A stretch of 64,000 nucleotides of DNA from CAYLLN01 sp036496265 (GTDB lineage Bacteria; Planctomycetota; Planctomycetia; Pirellulales; Pirellulaceae), in contig DASXLL010000339.1 in NCBI GenBank assembly GCA_036496265.1, forward strand, positions 11,787-75,786, read 5' to 3'. Position 1 is the first letter of the stretch; the number at the start of each line of letters is the position of its first letter. Shown here one piece after another: positions 18,018 through 26,655 of the stretch. A program made the position numbers and the translations under genes. The notes under the pieces are model-generated. The model did no database searches and was not told the DNA's origin. It saw only the letters and a list, made by a program, of their open reading frames with translations.

Positions 18018-18428
18018 ATGCAAATCGAACACATTTTGGAGACGTGTCTGTACGTCGACGACCTGGCAAAAGCCGAGCGGTTTTATCACGAGGTCCTCGG
18101 CCTGACTGTCGAAAGCCGGCAGGAGGGGCGGCATGTCTTCTTCCACTGCGGCCAGCGAATGCTGCTGCTGTTCAATCCGCTGGCCAGCCGCCACTCGACC
18201 GACCATTTTCCAGGTCACGGCTCATTCGGTCCGGGCCATGTGGCCTTTGCCGTCCGCGCGGTGGACATGCCCGCTTGGCTCGATCAGCTAAAAGCTAATC
18301 ACGTCGAAGTCGAAAAAGCCATTGAGTGGCCGCAAGGTGGCCGCAGCGTCTATTTCCGCGACCCTGCCGGCAACAGCCTGGAGCTTGCCACGCCACAAAT
18401 CTGGGGCATCAGCGAAGCGACGTTGTAA
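18018..18428 (+). CDS. VOC-superfamily (glyoxalase/dioxygenase fold) protein
   Basis: 136 residues with two beta-alpha-beta-beta-beta modules: IEHILETCLYVDDLAKAERFY in the first half and HVAFAVRAVDMPAWLDQL with VYFRDPAGNSLELATPQIWG in the second. Probable metal ligands are the early His (IEH), a His in GPGHVAF and the Glu of LELA. The family includes glyoxalase I, fosfomycin resistance proteins and dioxygenases; no substrate can be assigned. It converges on the Rieske gene with 15 bp between stops. Confidence 0.85.
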   Translation: MQIEHILETCLYVDDLAKAERFYHEVLGLTVESRQEGRHVFFHCGQRMLLLFNPLASRHSTDHFPGHGSFGPGHVAFAVRAVDMPAWLDQLKANHVEVEKAIEWPQGGRSVYFRDPAGNSLELATPQIWGISEATL

Positions 18429-18443
18429 CCGGGGAGTTAGGTG

Positions 18444-18803
18444 TTAGGGCGTACCCGCTGTTCCCTGTCCCCTGTCTCCTGTTCCATGCTCCTTTACTGG
18501 CACCCTTACCTGCACGTCGTCGCCTTCTATCTGCACTTCAAAGGCATCGATCTTGATTTTCGGGTTATCGCACCACTTGCCATCGTGAATGCAAAACCGC
18601 CAGGCATGCCAGGGGCAAGTCACGATGCCGGCTTCTAAATAGCCGCCGGCCAGCGATGCCCCCATGTGCGGGCAAAAGTCGTCGATGGCCGAGAATTTCC
18701 CGCCTTCGTTGAACACGGCAACCATCCGGCCGTTGACAGCAAATGCCTGTCCTTGACCTTCCGCAATGTCGCTTACCTTTGCGACCGTGACAAAATCGCT
18801 CAT
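18444..18803 (-). CDS. Rieske-type [2Fe-2S] ferredoxin
   Basis: 119 residues, soluble, of the dioxygenase or nitrite-reductase small-subunit type. Cluster ligands are in CPHMGASL and CPWHAWRF. It transfers electrons to an unknown partner. The last 15 codons are encoded by five tandem 7-bp units (CTGTYYC-like, 18458-18492), giving a Gly/Thr-rich tail (GTGDRGQGTAGTP) beyond the domain; the original stop was probably displaced by the repeats. Confidence 0.88.
   Translation of the reverse strand: MSDFVTVAKVSDIAEGQGQAFAVNGRMVAVFNEGGKFSAIDDFCPHMGASLAGGYLEAGIVTCPWHAWRFCIHDGKWCDNPKIKIDAFEVQIEGDDVQVRVPVKEHGTGDRGQGTAGTP
18458..18492. repeat. Heptanucleotide repeat, five units
   Basis: Units CTGTTCC, CTGTCCC, CTGTCTC, CTGTTCC, ATGCTCC read in register. 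They overlap the 3' codons of the Rieske gene, between two convergent genes. Confidence 0.85.
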
Positions 18804-18918
18804 CTGGCAGCAATTCTCCGCCTAAAAGTTTCTTCTCGTACCCTTAATCGTTCTCTCAATCTAATTCATAATCTTAATCGTCATTGAGATTTTGCTCTGC
18901 CCCTGCCCTGAAGGTTCT

Positions 18919-19254
18919 GTGACTACTTCAACCCAAAACTCGTCGCCGCCGAACGTGTCGCTGACTGATCTGCAGGCGCTGATCCGCAAAATGTATTTCG
19001 AAAAGGACCAGGCTCGCGGCGTCGAAGCCACGTTTCTGTGGCTCATCGAAGAAATTGGCGAGCTCGCCACGTCCCTTCGCAGCGGAACCCACGACGAACG
19101 CCTCGGCGAATTCGCCGACGTGCTGGCCTGGCTCGCCACGATCGCCAACGTCGCCGGCGTCGATCTTTCCGAGGCGGTCGCTAAAAAATACGGCAGCGGC
19201 TGTCCCGGCTGCGGCAACTTCGTCTGCACTTGTCCCAATAGCGAGAAGCCGTAA
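18919..19254 (+). CDS. MazG-like nucleotide pyrophosphohydrolase
   Basis: About 111 residues from a GTG start that follows GAAGG. The helix pair carrying WLIEEIGELATSL and EFADVLAWLATIANVAGVDL has the EExxE and ExxD Mg-binding pattern of all-alpha NTP pyrophosphohydrolases. A C-terminal cysteine-rich tail (GCPGCGNFVCTCPN) adds four cysteines that could bind zinc; this ending is seen in MazG-like proteins of several bacteria. Role is probably cleansing of non-canonical nucleotides (inference). Confidence 0.85.
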   Translation: MTTSTQNSSPPNVSLTDLQALIRKMYFEKDQARGVEATFLWLIEEIGELATSLRSGTHDERLGEFADVLAWLATIANVAGVDLSEAVAKKYGSGCPGCGNFVCTCPNSEKP

Positions 19255-19334
19255 CTGGCCTCTCCGAACCGAATGCCGTAATGTCCCGTAAAGCCACCGG
19301 GTTGTTTCATTTTACCCTGCTGCACATCCCAGCC

Positions 19335-21569
19335 ATGTTTTTAGGTCGTTTCCTGGCAATTGCGATGTGCTTGTGGCTGGCGCTCGAGCCGCCGCTGGTG
19401 TCGAAGGCGGACCAGTCCGCCGATTTATTAACGCTCAAGGATGCCAAAGTCGGCTTCGGCGGCAAGTTCAAGGCCGGCTTCTGGCAGCCGGTGTCGCTGA
19501 CGCTCGTTGCTGGTTCAGCCGGGGCGCGCGGACAGCTGGAGTTGGTGGTTGCGGACGGCGATCAGACCCCGGCCGTCTTTCTCGACGCTGAGCGAGGTTC
19601 AATCGATCTCGCCGCGGGCGGCGAGAAGACGATCCTGCTGTATTGCAAAAGCGGTCCGGCGGCCGCTGCGATCACAGCCCGGCTCGTGGACAATAGCAAG
19701 GTCGTCTGGTCTCAAGAACTCGAAGGCAGCCGACCGCTGCTGCGCTCGACGCAAGAATTCATCGTGGGTCTGGGGGCACCGGCTGGGTTGGAGGCCGCTC
19801 TCGTTACGATTCGACGGCAGGCCGAAACAAAACTCGCGGTATCACGGGTCGCATCTGCTGCCCAATTACCCGACCGCTGGTTCGGTTACGATGGCGTCGA
19901 TCAACTTTTCATTGCGACCAGCGACAAAGCTATGCTCGATTCGCTGAGCGCAGATCAGCAGGAAGCCATCGTCGATTGGGTGCTGCTCGGTGGCCGGCTG
20001 ATTCTCTGTGCCGGTCGGAATGGCGAGGCACTCGCTGCGACCACAAGTGCGTTCTCCAAACTCATTCCCGGCGAGTTCGTCGAAATCGAGCCCCTTCGCG
20101 ACCGCAGCGGACTGGAGAATTTTACCAAATCCGAATTGCCGTTTGACGATCCGAATTTTCAGCGCAACAGGCCGTATGTCACGCGGCTGAAAAACATTCG
20201 CGGCGAGGTCATGCTCGACGAAATTAGTTCCGCGAGCGGCCGGCCGCTCGCGATCCATGCCCCAGCCGGCCTTGGTCAGATTACCTTTGTCGCTTTCGAT
20301 CTCGATCATCCGGCTTTCGAGACTTGGAAAGGCCGACCGCGGCTAATCGCGGCACTGTTACAAGCCAGCAGCGCCAGCCGGGAGCCAACCGGCCGCCCAG
20401 CTCACTCCGGCATCAAACAACTCGGCTACGAAGACCTGATCGGCCAGCTGCGCGTCGCCCTCGATCAATTTGGCGGCGTCTCACTCGTCAATTTCACGAC
20501 AGTCGCGGTCCTCACACTTATCTATTTATTGATCATCGGCCCCGGTGATTATTTGCTCCTTTCGCGACTGAATCTCCCGCGGCAAATCACCTGGCTCACG
20601 TTCCCGGTCGTCGCCGCCGGCATGATTGGCATCACGGCAGTTCTTGGCAACCAATTTCACGGCCACCGCGTGCGTCTCAACCAGGCCGAAATCGTTGATA
20701 TCGACCTGGCACAGCATGTCACTCGCGGCACCGCTTGGATCAATCTTTATAGTCCCACGACGAACCGCTTCGATCTTTCGCTGCATGTGCAGGCGCCCCC
20801 CAAAGTTGCAACGCCATTCGGCGGCGGTTGCCTCGCCTGGCAAGGACTGCCTGGCGATGCTCTCGGCGGCCTCGAATCGCGTCAGCCGGCACTCGCCCAG
20901 CATCATGAGTATTCGCTTTCGTCACCGACAGCCGGGGTTTTTCCGCAAATTCAGTCGTTGACGCTCGAAGAATCTTCCTCGAAATGCCTTGCTGCGTGCT
21001 GGTGGGCTAAAAATGAGCTCCCGGCAGAAACGAAGCTTACCGTCGATCGCTACGGACTTCTGGCGGGTGAGTTTCAGCAGCCGCTCAATATCACACTCAC
21101 CGAATGTCTTCTCGCTCAGGGAGAAAAACTCTACCGTCTGGGCACGCTTGCCCGCGGCCAACGAGTGGTGATTGCCGAGCAAGCGCCCCTGAATCTCGAA
21201 GCCCGCCTGACGCAGCGCCGCGTCGAGCAGACGAAAGATGTCTCGACGCCCTGGGAGCAAGACTCCGTTGACATCCCGCGGATTATGCAGATGCTCATGT
21301 TTCACGAAGCGGCGCGGGGGTCGAACTATACTGGGCTGACGCACCGCTATCAGCCGCAAATTGACCTTTCGGAGCATATCCGCCTCGGCCAAGCAGTTCT
21401 CGTCGGCCGCGCCGAAACGCCAGGCACCGAGCTTCGCCGCGATTCGACTTCCCCACTTGTCGATTCTCAGCAACTCACTCACTGGACCTACTTCCGCATC
21501 ATCCTCCCTGTAAGCGCCGCAGCCCCGAGCCCCGAGCCCCGAGCCCCGAGCCCCTCTCTCGCCCCGTGA
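19335..21569 (+). CDS. Exported or membrane protein of unknown function
   Basis: About 744 residues; an upstream in-frame ATG at 19281 would add 18. The 19335 start is preferred because it begins a signal peptide (FLAIAMCLWLALEPPLVSKA). A large beta-rich domain follows, then two membrane helices near residues 395-445. No catalytic motif is recognised. It ends with a repeat-encoded PSPEPRAPSPSLAP tail, and its stop overlaps the GTG of the ABC ATPase gene (GTGA), so both are probably one transport or envelope unit. Confidence 0.7.
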   Translation: MFLGRFLAIAMCLWLALEPPLVSKADQSADLLTLKDAKVGFGGKFKAGFWQPVSLTLVAGSAGARGQLELVVADGDQTPAVFLDAERGSIDLAAGGEKTILLYCKSGPAAAAITARLVDNSKVVWSQELEGSRPLLRSTQEFIVGLGAPAGLEAALVTIRRQAETKLAVSRVASAAQLPDRWFGYDGVDQLFIATSDKAMLDSLSADQQEAIVDWVLLGGRLILCAGRNGEALAATTSAFSKLIPGEFVEIEPLRDRSGLENFTKSELPFDDPNFQRNRPYVTRLKNIRGEVMLDEISSASGRPLAIHAPAGLGQITFVAFDLDHPAFETWKGRPRLIAALLQASSASREPTGRPAHSGIKQLGYEDLIGQLRVALDQFGGVSLVNFTTVAVLTLIYLLIIGPGDYLLLSRLNLPRQITWLTFPVVAAGMIGITAVLGNQFHGHRVRLNQAEIVDIDLAQHVTRGTAWINLYSPTTNRFDLSLHVQAPPKVATPFGGGCLAWQGLPGDALGGLESRQPALAQHHEYSLSSPTAGVFPQIQSLTLEESSSKCLAACWWAKNELPAETKLTVDRYGLLAGEFQQPLNITLTECLLAQGEKLYRLGTLARGQRVVIAEQAPLNLEARLTQRRVEQTKDVSTPWEQDSVDIPRIMQMLMFHEAARGSNYTGLTHRYQPQIDLSEHIRLGQAVLVGRAETPGTELRRDSTSPLVDSQQLTHWTYFRIILPVSAAAPSPEPRAPSPSLAP
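21521..21555. repeat. Heptanucleotide repeat AGCCCCG, five units
   Basis: Four perfect AGCCCCG units and one AGCCCCT. They encode the C-terminal tail of the membrane protein and end 10 bp before the GTG of the downstream ATPase gene. Confidence 0.9.
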
Positions 21570-22498
21570 TCCGCACCCACAACCTCACAAAAAAATACGG
21601 CGACCAATTCGCTATTCAGGCCATCGAGCTCGATTTGGCCGCGGGGGATCTTTTTGGCTTCATCGGTCCCAACGGCGCGGGCAAGACGACCACGATGAAG
21701 ATCCTGGCCACGCTGCTCGACCCGACATACGGCGAGGGCTACGTCTGCGGCCACTCGATCTATCGCGATCCCAAGGAAATCCGCCGCCTCGTCGGCTACA
21801 TGCCCGATTTCTTCGGCGTGTATGACGACATGAAAGTCATCGAGTATCTCGAGTTTTTCGCCGCCGCCTATCGCATCAACGGCACGAAGCGACGGCAAGT
21901 TTGCAATGAAAAGCTCGATCTGGTCGATCTGGCGTTTAAGCGCGACGCCTACGCCAATACGCTCAGCCGCGGACAGACGCAGCGGCTGGGTCTGGCCCGC
22001 GTGCTGCTCCACGAGCCGCAAGTTCTGCTGCTCGACGAACCGCTCTCCGGCCTGGATCCTCGCGCCCGTATCGAAATGCGAGCCGTCCTCCGCCGCCTCG
22101 GCCAGCAGGGCAAAACGATCATGGTCTCCAGTCACATCCTGCCCGAACTGGCCGACATGTGTAACAAGGTCGGCCTCATCGATAAAGGCGTGATGGACGT
22201 GAACGACACCGTCATCGAAGTGCTTCGCCGTGTCCGCGAACGCATCCGGCTGCACATTGGCGTCACGGGCAGCCTAGACGCGGCCGCGAAGCTTCTTGAG
22301 CAAAGCGATCTGGTCGAAACGGTTGCCGTCAATCACGACCAGCTCATGGTGACGCTCAAAAAAGGCATTGAAGACTACACCGATCTCTCACCGCTGCTCA
22401 TCCAAGCGGGCCACAAGATCAAACTTTTTCGCGAAGAAGAAATCAATCTCGAATCGGCGTTCATGGCGCTGACGAAGGGCCTCGGCCAGCGGGTCTAG
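21566..22498 (+). CDS. ABC-2 type transporter ATP-binding protein
   Basis: 310 residues. Walker A GPNGAGKTT, signature TLSRGQTQRLGLAR (Arg in place of the usual Gly, tolerated in this subfamily), Walker B VLLLDEPLSGLDPRARIEM and switch His SSHILPEL. The C-terminal domain resembles GldA-like or drug-export ATPases. The GTG start overlaps the previous stop. No ABC-2 permease gene is next to it; the upstream 744-residue protein or a distant permease must supply the membrane part. Confidence 0.88.
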   Translation: MIRTHNLTKKYGDQFAIQAIELDLAAGDLFGFIGPNGAGKTTTMKILATLLDPTYGEGYVCGHSIYRDPKEIRRLVGYMPDFFGVYDDMKVIEYLEFFAAAYRINGTKRRQVCNEKLDLVDLAFKRDAYANTLSRGQTQRLGLARVLLHEPQVLLLDEPLSGLDPRARIEMRAVLRRLGQQGKTIMVSSHILPELADMCNKVGLIDKGVMDVNDTVIEVLRRVRERIRLHIGVTGSLDAAAKLLEQSDLVETVAVNHDQLMVTLKKGIEDYTDLSPLLIQAGHKIKLFREEEINLESAFMALTKGLGQRV

Positions 22499-22502
22499 AT
22501 GT

Positions 22503-25500
22503 TTATTCCCCTTCGGCTGGCGGCGGGGCGAAGCCGCGGCGGATGGTGTGCTCGGTGATGGTGCGGGGGATGACAAATTGGAGCAGGTAATCGCGGGAAC
22601 CGGCTTTGCTGCCGATGCCGGACATTTTGAATCCGCCGAAGGGCTGGCGATTGACGAGAGCGCCAGTGATGGAGCGGTTGAGATAGAGATTGCCGACCAT
22701 GAATTCGCGGCGGGCGCGGTCGAGCGCGGCGGGACTGCGGCTGTAGATACCGCCGGTGAGGGCATAGTCGGTGCCGTTGGCGATTTTTAGAGCTTCGTTG
22801 AGATCGGCGGCGCGGATGACCGCCAGAACTGGACCAAAAATCTCTTCCTGGGCGATGCGGGCATTTGGCGAAATGTCGGCGAAGATGTGAGGGCCGATGT
22901 ACCAGCCTTTCTCGGCGAGCGAGCCGATATCCGAGCCCAGAGCGATACGGCCTTCGGTCTTGCCGATCTCGATGTACTGCTTGATCCGCTGAAATGACTC
23001 GCCATCGATGACGGGACCGACGCTGGTTGAAGGATCTTCGGCCGGGCCAATTTTTAAGCTTTTCGTCGCTTCGACGAGCCGCTTGAGGAACGGCTCATAG
23101 ACATCGCCGACGACGATGGCGCGACTGCAAGCGGAGCATTTTTGGCCTTGATAGCCGAAGGCGCTTTTGACGACGCCGGAGACGGCTTCATCGAGGTCGG
23201 CATCGCTATCGATGATAATGGCGTTCTTGCCGCCCATTTCGGCGATAACACGTTTGACATTGACGACGCATTTGCCCTTAGAGACTTCCGCGGCCTTTGC
23301 GTTTATGGAGAGGCCAACGGCACGGGAGCCGGTGAAGGCGATGAGGGCCACGTCGGGATGTTCGACGAGGCCAGCGCCGACGACTTCGCCGCGGCCGGGA
23401 AGATAGTTCAGGACGCCGGCAGGGAGTTCGACTTCGCGAAAGATGTCCATCAATTGGGCGGCGATAACCGAGGACTGCTCGGCCGGCTTCATCACGACGG
23501 TGTTGCCCGTGGCCAGCGCGGCGACGGACATGCCGGTAAGAATCGCCAGGGGAAAATTCCAGGGAGCGATGACGCCGACGACACCGCGGGGCAAATGATC
23601 GAAGCGATTTTCCTCGCCCGGAGCATCGACGCCTTGCTGGCCTTGCATTTGGAACGCTTCGGCGGCGTAGAACTCACAGAAGTCGATCGCTTCATCGACG
23701 TCGGCAGTCGCTTCCCGCCACTCTTTGCCGCATTCATAGACTTCGATGGCAGCGAGCTCAAACAGGCGCGCACGCATTACAGCGGCGACTTTGCGGAGGT
23801 AGCGCCCGCGGCCGGCGGCGCCGAGAGAGTGCCAGTCGGGCAGTGCGGCCTTAGCGGCGACGACCGCGTGGTGTACGTGCTCTTCTTCTGCCATGGCGAA
23901 GGTGCCAACGATTTGATTTTTGTCAGCCGGGTTAGTCGATTCGCCGCGCTGCGGAGTCTGGATGTCGTTACCGCCGATGACAAGCGGGAAGTGACGGCCG
24001 AATTGGGAGCGGACGCTGGCGAGGGCCATTCGCATGGCCTCGCGGTTTTCGGGGATCGCAAAATCGACGGGAGGTTGGTTTTTGAAGGCGTCCATAGGTT
24101 CGTGGGGCAGGCTTCCAGCCTGTCGTGAAGGTATGGCAGGCAAGATGCCTGCCCCACTGGCGGGATTCTGGAGCAGCTTGTCGGGTGAAATATTTTCGAT
24201 GAAGCCGGCGCGGAGAAACGAGTCGTTGGAGGTGTTTTCGAGGAGGCGGCGAACGAGATACGCCATGCCGGGAATCAGCTCGCCGTAAGGCATATACACG
24301 CGAAGCCGCTGGCCGCGACGGACGAGGGCGTCTTTTTCGGCATCGGCCATGCCATAGAGCATTTGCAGTTCGAGTGCCGATTGCGGCAGCTCGAGGATTT
24401 GCGCAGTGGCGATGCCATGAGCGAGCGAGCGGATGTTGTGAGAGCCGAGCGCGGGGCGCAGGTGGGCCGTGTTTTGGAGCAAAAACCGCGTGCAGCGCTC
24501 GAAATTGGCGTCGCTTTGCCACTTTTGCTGAAAGACGGGGACCGGCCAGCCGTTGGAGCGGGCCCTGATCGTTTCGTAATCCCAATAAGCCCCTTTGACG
24601 AGGCGGACCCAGACGGGTGTGCCCCGACTTTGGGCCCAATCGCGAAGGGCGAGGAGATCGCGCTCGGTGTCCGTCAGATAACACTGCAGGACAATGCCGA
24701 TGTTCGGCCAATCACGAAATTGGGGCTCGCTGAGAATCGCTTTGAAGATTTCGAGCGTGAGGGCCTTCTTGTCGTACGACTCCATATCGACGTTGATGAA
24801 CGCCTGGAGTCGCTGGGCAGTGCGGAACAGCTCGCGCAGGCGAGAGCCAACGCGGCGCGCGGTGCCGTCAGGATCGATGGCGTCGAACCGGCTGTCGAGG
24901 GCCGATAATTTGATGGACAAATTGAGGCGCGGAATCGGACCGCGGTCGTCGGCATCGATTTGTGAATCCGCCGGCCAGGTTTTGACTTGCGGCGCGATCG
25001 ATTCGAGCAGCTCGAGGTAGGCTCGAAAATGCTGCTCGGCTTCGGCCTCGGCAATGACCGCTTCGCCGAGAATGTCGAGCGTAAAGGCGCGATGCAGCCC
25101 TCGCTCACGGCGGGCGGCGCCCACAACCTGCGGGACATTTTCCCCGGCGATGAATTTTTTCGCGAAATCGGTAGCGCCAATGCGCGCTGCGCGGGCAACC
25201 GCCGCCCGCGTGAACGGCAATCGACGGGCGACCCCGAGCGACACATTCAGGCTCTCAGGCAATTTGTCGCGCACGAGGTCCAAATACTCGTGCAGGTGCC
25301 GCATCACCGCGTCGGATGACCTGAGCATCGGCAGGACATCGACGAAGCGGAAGAGCTGCACCTTGAGCTGCTCATCGTGCATCGACCACGCCAAAAGACG
25401 GTCGTCCCACCACTTCCGCTGCCAAATGTGCGGCTTGCCATGATCGAGATTCGCAAAGATTTGACGGCCGATGGTCTGCGTTAGCACCTCGATCGCCGCA

Positions 25501-25559
25501 AGCTGGTTGCGCGGGAGATCATCGAACGCGGCGACTGTCGGCGGAATTGCTTCCTGCAT
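22503..25559 (-). CDS. putA: Bifunctional proline dehydrogenase / glutamate semialdehyde dehydrogenase
   Basis: 1018 residues; oxidises proline to glutamate in two steps (FAD, then NAD). The proline dehydrogenase barrel covers about residues 90-460 with the FAD-site motif RLVKGAYWDYE near 323. The aldehyde dehydrogenase half covers about 500-1018 with EMGGKN near 773 and the catalytic Cys in QGQKCSACSR near 808. There is no N-terminal DNA-binding ribbon-helix-helix, so it is not an autorepressor. The interdomain linker (about 467-486) is encoded by a 56-bp REP-like hairpin. Confidence 0.95.
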   Translation of the reverse strand: MQEAIPPTVAAFDDLPRNQLAAIEVLTQTIGRQIFANLDHGKPHIWQRKWWDDRLLAWSMHDEQLKVQLFRFVDVLPMLRSSDAVMRHLHEYLDLVRDKLPESLNVSLGVARRLPFTRAAVARAARIGATDFAKKFIAGENVPQVVGAARRERGLHRAFTLDILGEAVIAEAEAEQHFRAYLELLESIAPQVKTWPADSQIDADDRGPIPRLNLSIKLSALDSRFDAIDPDGTARRVGSRLRELFRTAQRLQAFINVDMESYDKKALTLEIFKAILSEPQFRDWPNIGIVLQCYLTDTERDLLALRDWAQSRGTPVWVRLVKGAYWDYETIRARSNGWPVPVFQQKWQSDANFERCTRFLLQNTAHLRPALGSHNIRSLAHGIATAQILELPQSALELQMLYGMADAEKDALVRRGQRLRVYMPYGELIPGMAYLVRRLLENTSNDSFLRAGFIENISPDKLLQNPASGAGILPAIPSRQAGSLPHEPMDAFKNQPPVDFAIPENREAMRMALASVRSQFGRHFPLVIGGNDIQTPQRGESTNPADKNQIVGTFAMAEEEHVHHAVVAAKAALPDWHSLGAAGRGRYLRKVAAVMRARLFELAAIEVYECGKEWREATADVDEAIDFCEFYAAEAFQMQGQQGVDAPGEENRFDHLPRGVVGVIAPWNFPLAILTGMSVAALATGNTVVMKPAEQSSVIAAQLMDIFREVELPAGVLNYLPGRGEVVGAGLVEHPDVALIAFTGSRAVGLSINAKAAEVSKGKCVVNVKRVIAEMGGKNAIIIDSDADLDEAVSGVVKSAFGYQGQKCSACSRAIVVGDVYEPFLKRLVEATKSLKIGPAEDPSTSVGPVIDGESFQRIKQYIEIGKTEGRIALGSDIGSLAEKGWYIGPHIFADISPNARIAQEEIFGPVLAVIRAADLNEALKIANGTDYALTGGIYSRSPAALDRARREFMVGNLYLNRSITGALVNRQPFGGFKMSGIGSKAGSRDYLLQFVIPRTITEHTIRRGFAPPPAEGE
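24102..24157. repeat. REP-like hairpin inside putA
   Basis: Ends are a perfect 11-bp inverted repeat (GTGGGGCAGGC 24102-24112; its complement 24147-24157). Each half is itself a small hairpin. It is read in frame as the linker between the two PutA domains. Half of the same element is seen at 37358-37380. Confidence 0.85.
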
Positions 25560-25622
25560 GACGCAATTCTACGCGCCGAGGCAATTCTGGAGCATGCGAA
25601 CTGTAAGGATCCGCTCGATTAA

Positions 25623-25646
25623 ACAGGACAGGCAGACGCCTATCCT
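25623..25646. repeat. REP-like hairpin after sdhB
   Basis: GGACAGGC and GCCTATCC form an imperfect stem in the gap between sdhB and putA and touch the sdhB stop. It is related to the perfect GATAGGCG/CGCCTATC hairpin at 37390-37408. It may act as a terminator or mRNA 3' stabiliser. Confidence 0.6.
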
Positions 25647-26517
25647 ATGCTCCGAACCACTTCTGCAGCATACGGAGGGTCGTGGCACGGCCGGCGCGGC
25701 CGATGGAAGTGGTGAGGGGAATCTTTTTGGGACAGACGGCGACGCAGTTTTGGGCGTTGCCGCAATCTTGAATGCCGCCTTCGGCCATGAGGGCGTCGAG
25801 CCGCTCGGGGGCGTTGTTCTGGCCCGTGGGATTGCGGTTGAAGAGTACGACCTGGCTGATGGCGTGGGCACCGACGAAAGCGTGGTCGTAGGCGGCGGCT
25901 TTGCGTTTGGCGAAGGCGTCGTCGGTTTCGCCGGCGAGCTTCTCCAGCTCGATCTTGAGGTATTGCGGGCAGGCTTCGAGGCAGCAGCCGCAGCTCATGC
26001 ACTCGGAAAGCGGATACATCGCTTCCTGGGCTTCCTGCGAAATTCGGGGGCCGGCGCCCTGGTCGTAATAACCGTCGGCGGGAATCCAGGCTTTGACTTT
26101 TTCGAGCGCTCGAAAGAGGCGGGAGCGATCGACGCACAGGTCGCGAATAACCGGGAATTTGCTCATCGGCGCCAGCTCGATCTCGCCAGGCCGGTCGTCG
26201 AGTAGCCGATCGACGAGGGCTGAGCACGATTGACGGACTTTGCCGTTGATGACCATCGTGCAAGCGCCGCAAACTTCTTCCAGGCAGTTGCAATCCCAGG
26301 CGACGGGGGCAACCTTGTGACCGTCGGCAGTTGTCGCTTTGGCCGCGATCCGCTGCAGGACGCTGATGACGTTCATCTCCGACTCATACGCCACGACGTG
26401 CCGCTCCCAATAGCTTTCCTGGCCCGGGCCGTCCTGGCGGAGGATGCGGACTTCGAACGAAGTCGGGTGAGCGGCGGGGCCGTCCGAACCATTATCAGAA
26501 TGGGAATCGTGATTCAT
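25645..26517 (-). CDS. sdhB: Succinate dehydrogenase iron-sulfur subunit
   Basis: About 290 residues. Ligand sets for all three centres are visible: [2Fe-2S] in CNCLEEVCGACTMVINGKV with a later Cys (RQSC), [4Fe-4S] in CMSCGCCLEACP, [3Fe-4S] in CGNAQNCVAVCPKKIPL. It carries electrons from the flavoprotein to quinone at the cytoplasmic membrane. The ATG at 26517 is preferred to an upstream codon at 26532. It is the last gene of the sdhCAB operon and is separated from sdhA by a 138-bp repeat element. Confidence 0.95.
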   Translation of the reverse strand: MNHDSHSDNGSDGPAAHPTSFEVRILRQDGPGQESYWERHVVAYESEMNVISVLQRIAAKATTADGHKVAPVAWDCNCLEEVCGACTMVINGKVRQSCSALVDRLLDDRPGEIELAPMSKFPVIRDLCVDRSRLFRALEKVKAWIPADGYYDQGAGPRISQEAQEAMYPLSECMSCGCCLEACPQYLKIELEKLAGETDDAFAKRKAAAYDHAFVGAHAISQVVLFNRNPTGQNNAPERLDALMAEGGIQDCGNAQNCVAVCPKKIPLTTSIGRAGRATTLRMLQKWFGA

Positions 26518-26655
26518 TATTCGAAGCACCAAATTTCAAGCATCAAATCACAAACAAATTCCAATCATAAAATCCAAATGAACAAATACTTCATTTGAGC
26601 ATTCGAATTTCGGATTTGTTTGGTGCTTGCTGCTTGTTGCTTGTGGTTTTGTTTC
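26518..26655. repeat. Intercistronic heptad-type inverted element (sdhA-sdhB)
   Basis: The whole gap is AT-rich and 7-bp periodic. On the right are TGCTTGC, TGCTTGT, TGCTTGT (26624-26644); on the left are AAGCACC, AAGCATC, AAATCAC-type words in inverse orientation, so the arms can fold on each other. A related element fills 34338-34519. Confidence 0.75.
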
